From: Kingdonia uniflora | Taxonomy: Eukaryota; Streptophyta; Magnoliopsida; Ranunculales; Circaeasteraceae | Length of the DNA stretch: 64,000 nucleotides | NCBI GenBank assembly: GCA_014058105.1 | Contig: JACGCM010001538.1 | Location: forward strand, 1-64,000 | Direction of reading: 5' to 3' | In this document: positions 11,283-22,129 of the stretch, in pieces | Position numbering within the stretch: the first letter of the stretch is position 1 | Layout: every line of letters begins with the position of its first letter | Position numbers and translations under genes: made by a program | The notes under the pieces: generated by a model | Databases searched by the model: none | Seen by the model: only the letters and a program-made list of their open reading frames with translations | Told to the model about the DNA's origin: nothing

Positions 11283-12134
11283 TTGAATTTAACGTCGAAA
11301 GACCTCATCGTTTTTGGAAGATGACTCCAAAGATGAGAGTGATGGGTCAGACATGATTAGGTCAGCCAGGATTTTTTCAGACATGATTCGGCAAAATTGA
11401 TAAAAACAAAATAAAGTTGCGCTTTTAGATTTAAGAGGAATGAGTTGACTGCAGAAGAGTAAGAGAGTAGTAGATGAATGAGTTTTATAGATGAAAAAAA
11501 TTGGCCATTTATAGCAATTGAGCTTCTTGTTGAAGAAGTTTGATCAGGGAAAAGCAAAGTATGAAGGGGAACCAACATATATTTCATGCCTTTAGACTTG
11601 CAGGCTCTTGCCGCGCAAGTCTGAACTGTACGTTAAGAACTAGCCGTTTGCAATGATTTAAATTTAAGCCGTCTATGTGTCTCCATCTCAAACATTGCAT
11701 ATATGCGCAGTTTAAAACTGCGCGCCAAGAAGACCGATTAAAGCTTGACAAATGTCATCATCTCATTGGCTTATACCCGTCGCGCAGTTCTGAACTGTAC
11801 GACATCAATCTACCAAAAATCTACCTAGAGGGTGGAGAATCCACCCTCAAGGTGGATATTGGGTGGACACGTGGCAAATTCACCAAGCTGTTGGGTGGTG
11901 GATTGATGCTCAAGAGGGTGGATGATTAAAATCTACACTCTACATCATCTTTCACCTAGCTGTTGTGGGTACTCTAAGATATGTGGTGATACAATCAATT
12001 TATGCCTAGTACTTAGATGTCCATCTTTTCATTTCATCTCTCTGACCTCTGTCTTCTCCAAATAAAGCTCCCAAAAATCATAAAAGCCATTTTTCTTAGG
12101 TTCCTCCAAAAGGATGATTTACAACTATCTATAA
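11283..12134. other. Flank of the Harbinger fragment with palindromic repeats
   Basis: No gene is convincing. The stretch may hold the 5' region and terminus of the Harbinger element, but no terminal inverted repeat could be paired. It contains three related GC-rich palindromic words at 11613-11632, 11705-11723 and 11782-11801, and a 9-bp-arm hairpin at 11828-11848. Confidence 0.4.
11613..11848. repeat. Cluster of palindromic motifs
   Basis: At 11705-11723 the sequence is a perfect palindrome with arms GCGCAGTTT and AAACTGCGC around one base. Near relatives with the core GAACTGTACG occur at 11613-11632 and 11782-11801, about 85 bp apart. At 11828-11848 a second unrelated hairpin has arms GAGGGTGGA and TCCACCCTC with a 3-base loop, and GAGGGTGGA recurs near 11914. 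Confidence 0.6.
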
Positions 12135-12615
12135 TGTGACACATTCGTTATTCACCGTTTACGGATACCTAGAAGGAGGGCGTCTCTCTCACTTTTGTCT
12201 AAGTCGGCGCCACTCTTTCTGCAGTTTATTATTTTCCGTATTGTTCGTTATTAATTAGTTGGGAAGTCATGTAATTAGGAAGTTTAGCTGCTGGAGAGGT
12301 TTCCTCGATTTTAGGAACTTTTAATGTTAGTGGGATTAGAGTTTCTCTTTATAAAACCCTCCCCCATATATTTAGTTTGGACTATTATCTCGCTATAGAG
12401 TCCTTAGGGTTATTTTTCAGTTATGAGATTTATTTCAAGTTATGGAATAAATGAGAGAGCTTAGAGTCACTTTTGCTTGATCTTGATTACTTAGTTACAT
12501 TAGATTTTGGTACTAGAGCCTAGGCTTTAACTAACCACGCGCGATCATGGAAAAGAAATCGGGTCAAAAATCACGGAGGAATTGGAAAGAAGATGAGGAA
12601 GTTGTGGTTGCGAAC
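12135..12615 (+). mobile_element. LTR remnant with primer site
   Basis: A TATAAAA box at about 12350-12357 is followed by a 150-base leader-like stretch. Then TGGTACTAGAGC (12508-12519), close to the initiator-tRNA primer site TGGTATCAGAGC, is followed by a short frame starting at 12547 with EKKSGQKSRRNWKEDEEVVV. This is the usual order LTR, primer site, gag start. The LTR may begin with TGTGACACATTC at 12135. The partner LTR and the rest of the element are missing, so family and true ends are uncertain. Confidence 0.5.
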
Positions 12616-12938
12616 AGGGGAGGACCTATCGCTTTAAAGTAGGGGGTTGTAGTAAAGAAAATATTATGGGTTATACCAGGGGTTCAAGGCGGAGCCCCCG
12701 AAAAAAAAAATTGGGGGTGTTCAAGGCTATTTAAATAATTTCATGTTATGGGGCAAGCCCCTATAACATATACTAATACATACAAGTGAGAATTTTGAGA
12801 TTAAGTTCTTCCTTTCATGATTTTATCCTTTGTTGATGAAAACACCCTAGAAAATGATTCTATGATTCTCTAACAATTGAGTATTGATTATGAGCTAGGG
12901 GTTAATCAAACAAAACCGGAGAAAGAGAGATTGCAATT

Positions 12939-13008
12939 GCAACTATGATTTACAAGAAAGAGAGAGGTACTATGATTTGCAACTATGATTTACAAGAAAG
13001 AGGGAGAG
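12939..13008. repeat. Short tandem duplication, 40-bp period
   Basis: The word GCAACTATGATTTACAAGAA starts at 12939 and again at 12979, giving nearly two copies of a 40-bp unit in an AG-rich stretch. Confidence 0.75.
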
Positions 13009-13100
13009 AGTTAAATTATTTTTTCTTCTTATGTGTTTTGTTAGAGAAAGAAAGGCAGGAGCCAGGAGGGATAGGGAGGGCTGGGTCGGGTTGTGGGCTG

Positions 13101-13917
13101 CAGTGGCGGATTTAGGTAGAGCTCAGGGTGGGGAGCCGCCCACCCTGAAAATTTTGGTGCTTTGATTTCTTGAGGTAAAAAAATAAAAAATTCCACTTGC
13201 CCTTTGTAAAATGCCCCCCCCCCCCCCCCCCCCTGACTTTGGTAAAATGATGGGGTGATGGGGTTTCTTCAAAGCTTGAAACTAACAACCCCATCATGGA
13301 AACAGAAGTACGGACGCAGACGTAGTAATGGGTGCCATTGTTTTCTTGGGCTTGAAGATGCTCTGTTTTCTTATAAGAAACACTAATGAGGGAGATGGGT
13401 TTTGCAGAATTAGAGAGAAGTTGTTGGGGAGTTTGGTGAATGTGTAACAAACAATGGGGAGAAAAAATATTTCTTGCAGAAAGCTTTAAAGGAAAGTGTT
13501 TGATGAAATGTCAATGTGAATAATTTCTTTGAGGTGAGTGTTTGATGAAATGTCGATGAGAAAAGTTTTGCCACTCAGTTGAAGCAAATAAAGATGGCAA
13601 CAAACCCACACTTAATTAATATGCATTGTTTGGTGGTTTGGAGGAATCGTATGTAACTTGAGCGAATTTTTGTGTGTGTCATGATGTCATTCTCAAGGTT
13701 TTTAGTAATGAGGTACTTTGTATTGTTTATACTCTACTTGCTTCTCGTTAGATTCCTTAGGAATTTTAATGTAATGTAGATTAAATAAATTGCATCTTAT
13801 AAATGAAATTACAAAAATACCTTTCAAATTCTTTCAAAAAAAATTTTAGGGGCTACCGCCCCCAAACCTCCCAAAAATCCCTGCCCCCCCCGACCAATAA
13901 TCCTAGTTCTGCCACTG
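13101..13917. mobile_element. hAT-type non-autonomous DNA transposon
   Basis: The ends are inverted repeats, CAGTGGCGGATTTAGG on the left and CAGTGGCAGAACTAGG read inward from the right. The element is flanked by a perfect 8-bp duplication, GTGGGCTG (13093-13100 and 13918-13925). An 8-bp duplication and CAG...CTG ends are diagnostic of hAT elements; the CAGtGGCGGA start resembles the Tip100 group. The 817-bp interior includes a poly-C run near 13210-13233 and no transposase, so it depended on a helper element. Confidence 0.9.
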
Positions 13918-13925
13918 GTGGGCTG

Positions 13926-15732
13926 GGCTTTAGGTTGTTATGTATAGTTTTTTTTTTTTTTTTTAATTGCTATATATAAACCCTTTTTTTTTCCTCCTCC
14001 TCTCTCTCATACGAATTTTACTACTTTTTGGTTCTAATTCGTCCCGATATGTACCTTTATCACCGTGTAGACGTATACTTGTTTGTTATGCTTCTTTTAA
14101 GTGAGAAAAAAAATTGTTGAAGCAAGTTAAAAAAACAATCAGCAAAAAATTCAATAGTTGGGAACTTAAAAACAAACACCACCTAATTGTCTAGGTCGTC
14201 TCCCACCCGTTTTTGTCTTGTGATAATAAAAAATTAGGTCTTTCTCATGTATCTCTCTCTCTCTGTGTCTCTGACTCTCTAATCCCCAAAGAAGAAACAA
14301 ATCCTACATTGGGAAGTTAGTCTTTTATATGGTAATCTCTCATGTCGACCTATATCTATCTATGTTTGTTTCAATTTATGTTTTCTTTATTGCGCAATTA
14401 GTAGGATAAACAATATAGTATGAATCAAAGTTTATCTCTTAAGAAATAAGGATTGATTGAAGTGAAAGAATGACTGTTACCCCTTTTTAGCCTGGACTGA
14501 GAACTTTCTTATTAGGGCAATGGCTTGAACATGTTTTAATTATATGGGCGATGGGGTGGTCTACTGCGTATTCATTATTATTAGTTTTTTTTTTGTGTGT
14601 GATAAAGATGTCAGGAGATAGAGAAGACCTGGGTGCCTTGTGTTCAGATTTGCTGCTTGAGATTTTTTTATTAGATTATTGGAATGAAAATGTTTTAATT
14701 ATTAGGGCAATGAAATGAACATTGTGGTCTAACATGTATCCATAGTTATTACTTTTTGTGAAGATCGGAGTGCGTCTTATGTAATTTGCCAACCATTTTG
14801 CAACCCTCCTCTTCATTTTCTTATTTCAGCATCAGTCTGATAGAATTGCCAACCATGGTGTAAATTTTTATCATTTCTGGATACAATTGCCAACCAGTTA
14901 TATGATTATGATAGATGGTCGAACTAGAAAATTGGGATCCGGTCACTAGAATGAGTTGCCTAGTATTTCACTCAATAACTCTACTACCCTTGGGTTCTGC
15001 AGTTAAACCGGAAAAACCAGTGACTAACCCGAATTTAGTTCGCAATGTTTTAAGATATTGAGAGAAAAGATGCGATACTGGATGTAAGTAAGTTTCAAAT
15101 CCAAGTCTACTTTGATGGTTATGTAAAGATACATGGTCCAGTACTTCTAAAGCGAATATGGTGTTGCTTTTGGCTTGGAAGATTATAAACATCCAGATTT
15201 GTCTGTTTCTTGTAAGTTTCAAATCCAACTCTATATTAAGCTGCATTAACAAAAACATGGTTACAGTTGGAGTGGACAAGCTTCTCTGAAGTGAAGAGCA
15301 TAAACATATTCCTAAATGATGCCAATATTTTTGTACAGCTAGTCAATATATTTACGTCAAACAGATACTACTAACGATCCGTAATCAACTAATATGTACC
15401 CATATTATACATGATAGATATGTCCACTCCAGTTCTCTTAAATAAGTTCAGCCAAACATGGGCATAAGAATATTGAAATATGAATGATTCATGTTACCTT
15501 CAAACATGTAGGAAAATGATAATATGAAGCCAAAGTTGTGCATTTTCTTTCATAATAGTTTACAAATTAAATATAAAAAGATTTCAATTGATTGGAATAG
15601 ATTCGGAACTTTGGATGACCAACGAAAACAATTATTCAACAAGGTTTTGCTTGTATGTATTATGATAAAGATTGATAGTCTTGACTTTCTTTTTTTCCTT
15701 GTTTAATTTGATGAAAACTTTTTGTTCTTCAG
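13926..15732. other. Non-coding, no gene recognised
   Basis: The stretch is AT-rich with CT-rich microsatellites (about 14250-14270). A short frame at 15524-15652 followed by GT could be an exon, but nothing supports a family. It probably represents intron or flank of the decayed PHD locus. Confidence 0.4.
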
Positions 15733-15800
15733 GAGTACTTTACTGTGGCGATGACCAACCATTTCACTATTTTCGCTGTGCTAAATGTTTCCAAAAGGAG
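15733..15800 (+). pseudogene. Possible PHD half-exon A (weak)
   Basis: An acceptor-like TTGTTCTTCAG precedes 15733 and GTGAGC follows 15800. One frame reads YCGDDQPFHYFRCAKCFQKE, with a C-x12-C-x2-C pattern similar to the first half of a PHD finger but without the second cysteine. Another frame is also open, and the splice phase differs from the better copies. The call rests on position in the locus and the cysteine spacing, so it is weak. Confidence 0.3.
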
Positions 15801-17152
15801 GTGAGCACATTTATGTGTCGCATTTACATCTTTTTGTTTCCAATTACTTGTTATTTAGTTCGTTATATTGACATATTTCCCCCTATTCTTCATCTATCTA
15901 TCAAATGTAAAGCGTGAAATTGTTAATAGTACTCAATGCAGAAATTGATCATTTGACACTCACTATAGTTCTTCCCCATTTTCGGATATAAAATTAGCAA
16001 TAAAAAAGAAGTAACTTCTTTCACATTTAAAAATGAGGTAGCATAAGATAGTTCTTTCTATGTATGATTTCAGGAGGTGAGATCTTTAAGAGAAAATGAA
16101 TTTTTTTGTGGAGGTTTATATGATATTATTTGCATTATGTACTAGCTGGTCTGACCGACTTTTTTTCTATCGGATCTTTTTTTTTCCAAGTAAGAAATTC
16201 CACTCCAAATGAAAGCTTCTATAAAATCATTGGCCCTAAAAATAAAGTTGTACGTGTGTTGCTAACTGTAGGAGTCTTGCGGATGTGTCTTGCCCAGTGC
16301 TCACTGCTGCTACCTTACCCTAGGGTTAGAGCATTCACGGGTATTGTGTTTTTTTGTTTTTATATTACAGAGTAAAAATTAGAAAAATAATTAAGAGGCC
16401 TTTCCCTTTATCTTTTCTAGAATTCTTAACCCTTTTCCTACTCAACTAATTATGCTAATATAGTTTAATTTAATTTGATGTTACTTTTTCTTGGTACATG
16501 ACACATTAAGTTCCATCCCTAGTTTATTCAGGTTGTCGGGCATCATAGACACATTCAGAAAATAAATATATATCTAAGGATTTTCAAACAAAATTTAGGA
16601 AATAAGAACTTATTAGTTGCTAGCTATGTCAAAGATTTCATGAATTATAAGTCAGAAGTTGAGCTAGACATAATCCCATGGGCCATGGCGTACTAAGAAT
16701 TGTGTGGGCTTTAAACCCTTTGGGGATTCTGGGCTTTTGTGCTTTAGAAAGCCTGCGGCACTTGGCTACAGTGGTTACGGATCCCTAAAAATTGGCTTGC
16801 CTAGCAAAAATACGTGGAACTGGACATAGTAGAATCCTTTGGGGGAATAACACGCCAAACCCAATATGTTTATTGTTCATATTACATGTTCTTTTACATT
16901 TTGATTGTCTCATACGCAATGGCCAATGGTGAAAGAGTCATCACTAGAAGCTACCATCACAGTTAAGAGAAACGATCAACTTTTGCCGTTTGTGTGTTTA
17001 TTAACTGTGTGCATGACATTTATATATTTGTATGTTTCTTAAAATTTTATTTTGTGAGTTTAATTCTGATTGAGATCTTTATTAGTAAACTTTAATTGAT
17101 TGGGCCGTCATTCTTAGTCGTAGTTATCTTTTACTTCTTTTCGATGGAATAT
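15801..17152. other. Intronic or intergenic DNA
   Basis: No coding sequence or element end is recognised before Copia 1. It is likely the intron between half-exons A and B. Confidence 0.4.
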
Positions 17153-17357
17153 TGACAAATTATTCACCGATTTCTCCCTTTTATTCACAAACATCAAGTA
17201 TATATATACAAAGAATTGCCGAGAGTCCTTGCTCACCAAGGCTCTGTTGATCTCCTAAAAATCCTCCTAAAAGATGTATATACCTAAAATACAAATACTA
17301 AAAATATCTTAAAAGATAACTCCTATTTTAGGTACAATACCTATTAATATCGTAACA
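17153..17357 (-). repeat. 3' LTR of Copia 1
   Basis: It starts TGACAAAT and ends GTAACA on the plus strand, giving TG...CA ends. It is followed by CCCCCCTCAAGTTGGAG, the reverse of a Copia polypurine tract. Confidence 0.9.
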
Positions 17358-17363
17358 CCCCCC

Positions 17364-18131
17364 TCAAGTTGGAGCGTGAAGATCTCGAACGCCCAACTTG
17401 CCAAGTAGAAACTCAAATTTCGCTTTCCCCAATGCTTTTATAAAGATGTCTGTCAATTGAACACTAGTAGAAACATATGACAGACAAATCATCCCTTCAG
17501 TCACCGCATTTCTAACAAAATAACAGTCAACCTCTATATGCTTAGTTCTTTCGTGAAAAACTGGATTTTGAGCAATGTACAATGTCGACTGACTATCACA
17601 ATACAACTTCATACCCTTCGGATGTTGCACACCCAAATCACCTAAAAGTTGTTTAAGCCACTTTAACTCGCACACTGTTGTCGCCATTGATCTATACTCA
17701 GCCTCCGCAGACGATCTAGACACTGTTTGTTGCTTCTTGGTCTTCCACGACACCGGAGAACAGCCAAGTAACACGGACCATCCTGTCAAGGAACGCCGCG
17801 TAAGTGGACAACTAGCCCAATCTGAGTCACTCCACCCTTCTAGACTGAGGTCACTATCAGCACGAAGCAAAATCCCTTGCCCCGGACTCTTCTTCAAATA
17901 TCGCACGACCCTGAGAGCCGCCTCCCAATGATCCTCACGAGGTTGTTGCATAAATTGGGACAGAATATGAACCGAATATGCAAGATCAAGTCTCGTCACA
18001 GACAAGTAAATCAATCTCCCTACAAGTCGTATATACGGAGCCGGATCCGCAAGAAATTCACCCTTAGCAAGGGCTAAATTGTGATTTTGTTCCATAGGGA
18101 ATGTCGCAGGCTTTGCTCCCAATAAACCCAT
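17364..18131 (-). pseudogene. Copia 1 RNase H
   Basis: The 255-residue frame includes the RT-RNase H connection RLVGRLIYLSVTRLDLAYSV and the RNase H blocks GWSDSDWASCPLTRRSLTGW, SRSSAEAEYRSMA, LYCDSQSTLYIAQNPVFHER and TKHIEVDCYFVRN. It ends with a variant of the LADIFTKALG block, reading LTDIFIKALG. The catalytic acidic residues (D in SDSDW, E in AEAEY, D in CDSQS) are present. It is separated from RT by stops around 18133-18161. Confidence 0.85.
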
Positions 18132-18161
18132 TTAAGAAATTATCTCGAGTGTGTATTTTCT

Positions 18162-19103
18162 TTAGCAAAGAAAAATTCCTTCTGGATTACGGGCTACCTC
18201 TAGCCCTAAGAAATATTTCAAAACTCCAAAATTCTTCATATGAAAACACCTGCCAAGGTAATCTTTAAAAGTTGTCAATGCAACATTGTCATTCCCTGTA
18301 ATAATCAAGTCATCAACATAAACTAACACGTTGAGCTGAGCTCTTCCCCTGCACAACCCAAATAATGAATAATTTGAATAGGATTGCACAAATCCATAAT
18401 TCTTCAATGCTGTTGACAGTTTTGCAAACCAACACCTGGGAGCTTGTTTTAGACCATACAACGACTTTTTCAACCGGGAAACCATGTTAGGATTTGTATT
18501 CTCGAAACCTGGAGGAACCTTCATATAAACCTCCTCATTTAAGTCACCGTGAAGGAAAGCATTATGCACATCCATTTGATGTACCTCCCAATTTTTAACA
18601 GCAGCAATTGCAAGAAAAATGCGAACCGTCACCATTTTTGCCACAGGAGCAAATGTCTCGTTATAGTCAATTCTTTCCACCTGATGATTGCCATAGATCA
18701 CAAGTCTTGCTTTGAGTCGCTCTATGCTGCCATCAGATTTATACTTAATTTTATATATCCACTGGCTCCCTAGTGCTTTCTTTCCGGGTGGAAGAGTCTC
18801 CATTACCCAAGTTTCATTGTCTTCAAGGGCTCGTATCTCCTTTCCCATCGCATCTCGCCATCCCGAGTCTTTCATTGCTTCTTTAAAATTCTTTGGCTCA
18901 TGTCCTACTATCACTGCTGCAAGAAAATTCCTATGTCTCACAGAAAAACATTCACAATTCACAAAATATGTTATAGGATAGGGCGTACCTGAGGAAGATG
19001 AAGTAGCTGATAAAATCTCAGATGGACTTATTTTTCGTACAGTATGAGTAACAAAATCACGATACTGTGTGGAAAGAGTTTTGGCTCGTTTTCCGCGCCC
19101 CAA
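18162..19103 (-). pseudogene. Copia 1 reverse transcriptase
   Basis: The 313-residue frame has the Copia RT blocks in order: ETWVMETLPPGKKALGSQWI, YKIKYKSDGSIERLKARLV, YNETFAPVAKMVTVRIFLAI, HQMDVHNAFLHGDLNEEVYM, KKSLYGLKQAPRCWFAKLS and the catalytic VLVYVDDLIITGND. All key aspartates remain. The frame is open over the entire core, making this the best preserved domain of the element. It synthesises cDNA from the element RNA. Upstream, stops and one frame change separate it from integrase. Confidence 0.9.
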
Positions 19104-19189
19104 CTCACCGTCAACTAGCGCACCTTGCTCCCCATTGTATTCTTCAGCCCCTCATCACGCATATCCTCATGTGCGGGATGCTGTACGGG

Positions 19190-20188
19190 CTACATCTCAG
19201 GCTGTACCGCAGACCCCTTCTCGAGGGTGGACGCTACCTCCAACCCCCCCTCAATACACACAACACACTCATCGGCATCCTCATCCTCACTCCATGCCCC
19301 ATCCTCATTGTTCACCAGTGTAGGAGTCGCCACACTCCGTGGTTGGTATGGCGCAAAAGGAAATTTTTTCTCAAAAAACTTCACATCCCTCGATACAAAG
19401 TACTCATGTGTTTCTAAATCATACAATTTCCAACCTTTCTTCCCAAAAGGATAGCCAACAAAGACACACTTACGACTCCTACTTGCAAATTTATCACCTT
19501 TGTGTCGTTGATTATGAGCATAGCAAAGACAACCAAATACACGAACAACCTCATAAGAAGGCACTTTCCCAAACAACAGTTCATATGGAAATTTAGTCTT
19601 CAGTAAAGTAGAGGGTGTTCTATTAATCAAGTAACATGCTGCCAACACACATTCTCCCCAATATTTGATTGGTTAGTTCCCTTGAAATCACAATGCTCGA
19701 GCCACGTTCAAAAAGTGTTGGTGTTTTTTCTCAACCCTTCCATTTTGTTGTGGAGTCCCAACACAAGAAGTCTCAAAAAGAATTCCATTATTTTGAAAAT
19801 AATCATGCAAACAATTAAATTCGGTCCCATTGTCACTTCGCACACGTTTTATCACTTGTTCAAATTGTCGTTCAACCATAGCAACAAAATTAAGAAACAG
19901 AGATTCAACTTCCAATTTATTGGATAATAAGTATACCCAAACTCCTCTCGAAAAATCATCTACTATTGTCAAAAAATAGATAGCCCCACATGAAGAACGA
20001 GCCTTGTAAGGCCCCCACAAATCCAAATGAACAAGTTCAAAAATCCTACCAGCTTTATTCATACTAGTGGGAAAACTAGACCTAGGTTGCTTTGTACACG
20101 GACATACATCACATGCTCTACTATTGTTTCGACGAGAATGACTTACAGCCGAAATCGTCTTCAATATTTTCTCCGACGGATGCCCCAT
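19190..20188 (-). pseudogene. Copia 1 integrase
   Basis: Frame 20188-19688 begins near MGHPSEKILKTISAVSHS and shows the catalytic core: the first aspartate in ELVHLDLWGPYK, the second in RVRSDNGTEFN and the glutamate in TPQQNGRVEKKHQH. Frame 19648-19190 continues with CYLINRTPSTLLKTKFPYE and VFGCLCYAHNQRH. Two stops (near 19676 and 19662) lie between. A frameshift and a TGA upstream (about 20190-20290) separate it from the protease. It would join the cDNA to host DNA; it is inactive as it stands. Confidence 0.85.
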
Positions 20189-20282
20189 TCGTTGATGTCA
20201 TAATTCGAACGACGAATCACCATCCACTGTTAATTCCTTCACTTGAGGAACACCACAGAAAAAATAAAGTCCATCCAATCTT

Positions 20283-20723
20283 TCACCCGCTCCCAATCAC
20301 CTTCCTCGTCGGTTGGCCCTGTATAACACAAAGATTTTTAGTGAATTGTACAACGCAATTTAAGTCATCGATTAATTGAGTCACATCAATTAAATTGCAT
20401 GTTAATTGTGGGACATAAAGCACACTGTCAAGCTTCAATCCTCCTGGCAACACGACACTCCCCTCTTGATTTACTTCGGCCGTGTTGCCATCCGACAATC
20501 CCACCGGGCAGTATTTTACCTTTCTCACATTCCGCATAAGAGACAAGTCACACGACACATGGTTCGATGCTCCTGTATCGACAATCCAACTAAAAATACT
20601 GTTCTTACCATACAGTCGTTCTTTTGTTTTGGCTAAGCTCAAAAGATCAAGAAGTTGCTGCAGTTGCGTTGCTGAAACACCCGCAAGACTCGATGCTTCA
20701 GTCGCATCCGCCAGCCCCTGCAA
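20283..20723 (-). pseudogene. Copia 1 protease
   Basis: The frame contains the active-site block SIFSWIVDTGASNHVSCD with the DTGA triad, followed by LKLDSVLYVPQLTCNLIDVT, the second conserved protease segment. The upstream part is alanine- and leucine-rich linker. A stop in place of tryptophan near 20886-20888 separates it from gag, and a one-base shift follows at about 20280. Confidence 0.85.
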
Positions 20724-20888
20724 GGACGCTGCCTGCTGCCCAGACGAAGTTCCAGCCCTGCCAATTTTATTTGCGCGGACAGGCGGTGCACCATACCCTC
20801 GGCCACGGCCAGAACCTGCACGCCCACCTTCTCTTCCTGTTCGTCCTCCACCACGACCTGGTCCCTTACCTCCGCGAGGCCGGTCCCC

Positions 20889-21758
20889 CTACCATTCAGG
20901 GAAGCCGTGTAATTGAAAACAAGAAGATTCGTCGTGGCCTTCTCTATTACAATGATTGCAAAACTTGTCAATAGGATCCACAGAACGAGACTTGCCACGC
21001 GTATCAGGCTGAATTGAGAAGGCCATGATACTATCTCGTTCTTCCTTGGATGAGGATAACTCTCCTCCACGCAGTCTTTCCGCTTGAATCACTTGTTGAT
21101 ATACTCTATCAAGCATCGGCAATGGCTCTTGTCCCAGTAAATTTGTGCGAATTGAAGCATATGCTCCATCGAGGCCAATAAGAAAGTAATGTAGATAGTC
21201 TTCTCCTCTCAACTTTTCTACCTGCGTGACTATGCTACACGTGCAACTTCCACACTTACAAACCGGCACCTTCACATATGTTGTTAGTTCGTCCCAGATT
21301 CTTGACAAACGAACAAAGTAAATTGCCACAGTCTCAATTTTTCCTTGTTTGCACTCCCCCAAGGACGTCTTTAATTGACATATACGAGTGTCGCTTGCCA
21401 CACAAAACTTGCTTTTGAGATTGTTCCACAGGAGTTGTGTATCATCATATTCTTCGAGTGTTGTCCGAACGGACTGCTCAATGGTATTGGTCAGCCATGA
21501 CACCAACATCGAATGCGCAACGATCCAATCCTCAAGTTTCTCCTCTGTTGTTGGCTTCGGAACCGTCCCTTCCACAAAGCCAAATTTCCTCTTCGCCTTA
21601 AGCGAGGTGCGAATTGCCCTCGCCCATTCATCGTAGTTCTCACCACGTAATTGAATAGGAGTAATGATGTTTCCCAGACCGTCACTCGATCCAAGATGAT
21701 ACGTCCTATCCACCTTCTTTGCGCCATCTCCTGATTGTTCTCCCTCTCCGCCAGCCAT
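20889..21758 (-). pseudogene. Copia 1 gag
   Basis: The 289-residue frame starts at the ATG at 21758, about 80 bases after the primer site. It has the plant Copia gag core (NYDEWARAIRTSLKAKRKFG, VSWLTNTIEQSVRTTLEEYD, QLKTSLGECKQGKIETVAIY) and a CCHC zinc knuckle near the end, with CNHCNREGHDESSCFQ. It would package the element RNA. The frame ends in a TAG directly after FPEW, where related elements have a further tryptophan and continue to an arginine- and glycine-rich linker. One nonsense change therefore uncouples gag from pol. Confidence 0.9.
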
Positions 21759-21836
21759 GATCTCTCGTGGAGGCTACAAGCCTGAAGAGAAAAAAAATTG
21801 TGTTTGCCCTAGGATCTCTCTAAGCTCTTGATACCA

Positions 21837-22041
21837 TGACAAATTGTTCACCAATTTCTCCCTTTTTTTCACAAACATTAAGTATATATATACAAAGAAT
21901 CGCCGAGAGTCCTTGCTCACCAAGGCTCTGTTGATCTCCTAAAAATCCTCCTAAAAGATGTATTTGCCTAAAATACAAATACTAAAAATATCTTAAAAGA
22001 TAACTCCTATTTTAGGTACAATACCTATTAATATCGTAATA
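21837..22041 (-). repeat. 5' LTR of Copia 1
   Basis: It pairs with 17153-17357 and differs at about 8 of 205 positions. The primer site touches its left edge on the plus strand (about 21824-21836). Confidence 0.9.
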
Positions 22042-22069
22042 AATATATATTATTTATTGTATACTGCAG

Positions 22070-22129
22070 GTGCGGTTGGTCTCGTAAGCCTGATGGTGTA
22101 ATGGTTAAATGCAATGGATGCAAAAGTAG
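22070..22129 (+). pseudogene. PHD half-exon B
   Basis: An acceptor (ATACTGCAG) precedes and GTTTGT follows. In the same splice phase as exon 3 of the 42-47 kb gene, it reads CGWSRKPDGVMVKCNGCKS. The C-x-[CW]...VMVKCxxC layout is that of the N-terminal half of a PHD finger of the EBS/SHL type; the second zinc cysteine is replaced by tryptophan. No second-half exon was found within 300 bp downstream. The Copia 1 insertion lies 24 bp upstream, where a branch point would be expected. It is a decayed or orphan exon. Confidence 0.45.

Larger units (their letters stand above)
17153..22041 (-). mobile_element. Copia 1: complete Ty1/Copia element with two LTRs
   Basis: The 205-bp LTRs (17153-17357 and 21837-22041) differ at about 8 positions. 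A perfect 5-bp target duplication, AATAT, flanks the element (17148-17152 and 22042-22046). The primer site reads TGGTATCAAGAGC on the minus strand directly inside the right LTR, close to initiator tRNA-Met. The polypurine tract lies just inside the left LTR. The domain order gag, protease, integrase, RT, RNase H is that of Copia. Stops and frameshifts interrupt the polyprotein in several places. It is inserted antisense to the host exons, 24 bp upstream of the acceptor of half-exon B. Confidence 0.95.

Noticed and set aside
13112..13450. Minus-strand ORF of 112 codons
   Set aside because: It lies inside the hAT element and crosses the poly-C run, giving a glycine tract; no family resemblance.
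14968..15279. Minus-strand ORF of 103 codons
   Set aside because: No recognisable motif, no supporting neighbour, and composition like the non-coding flank.
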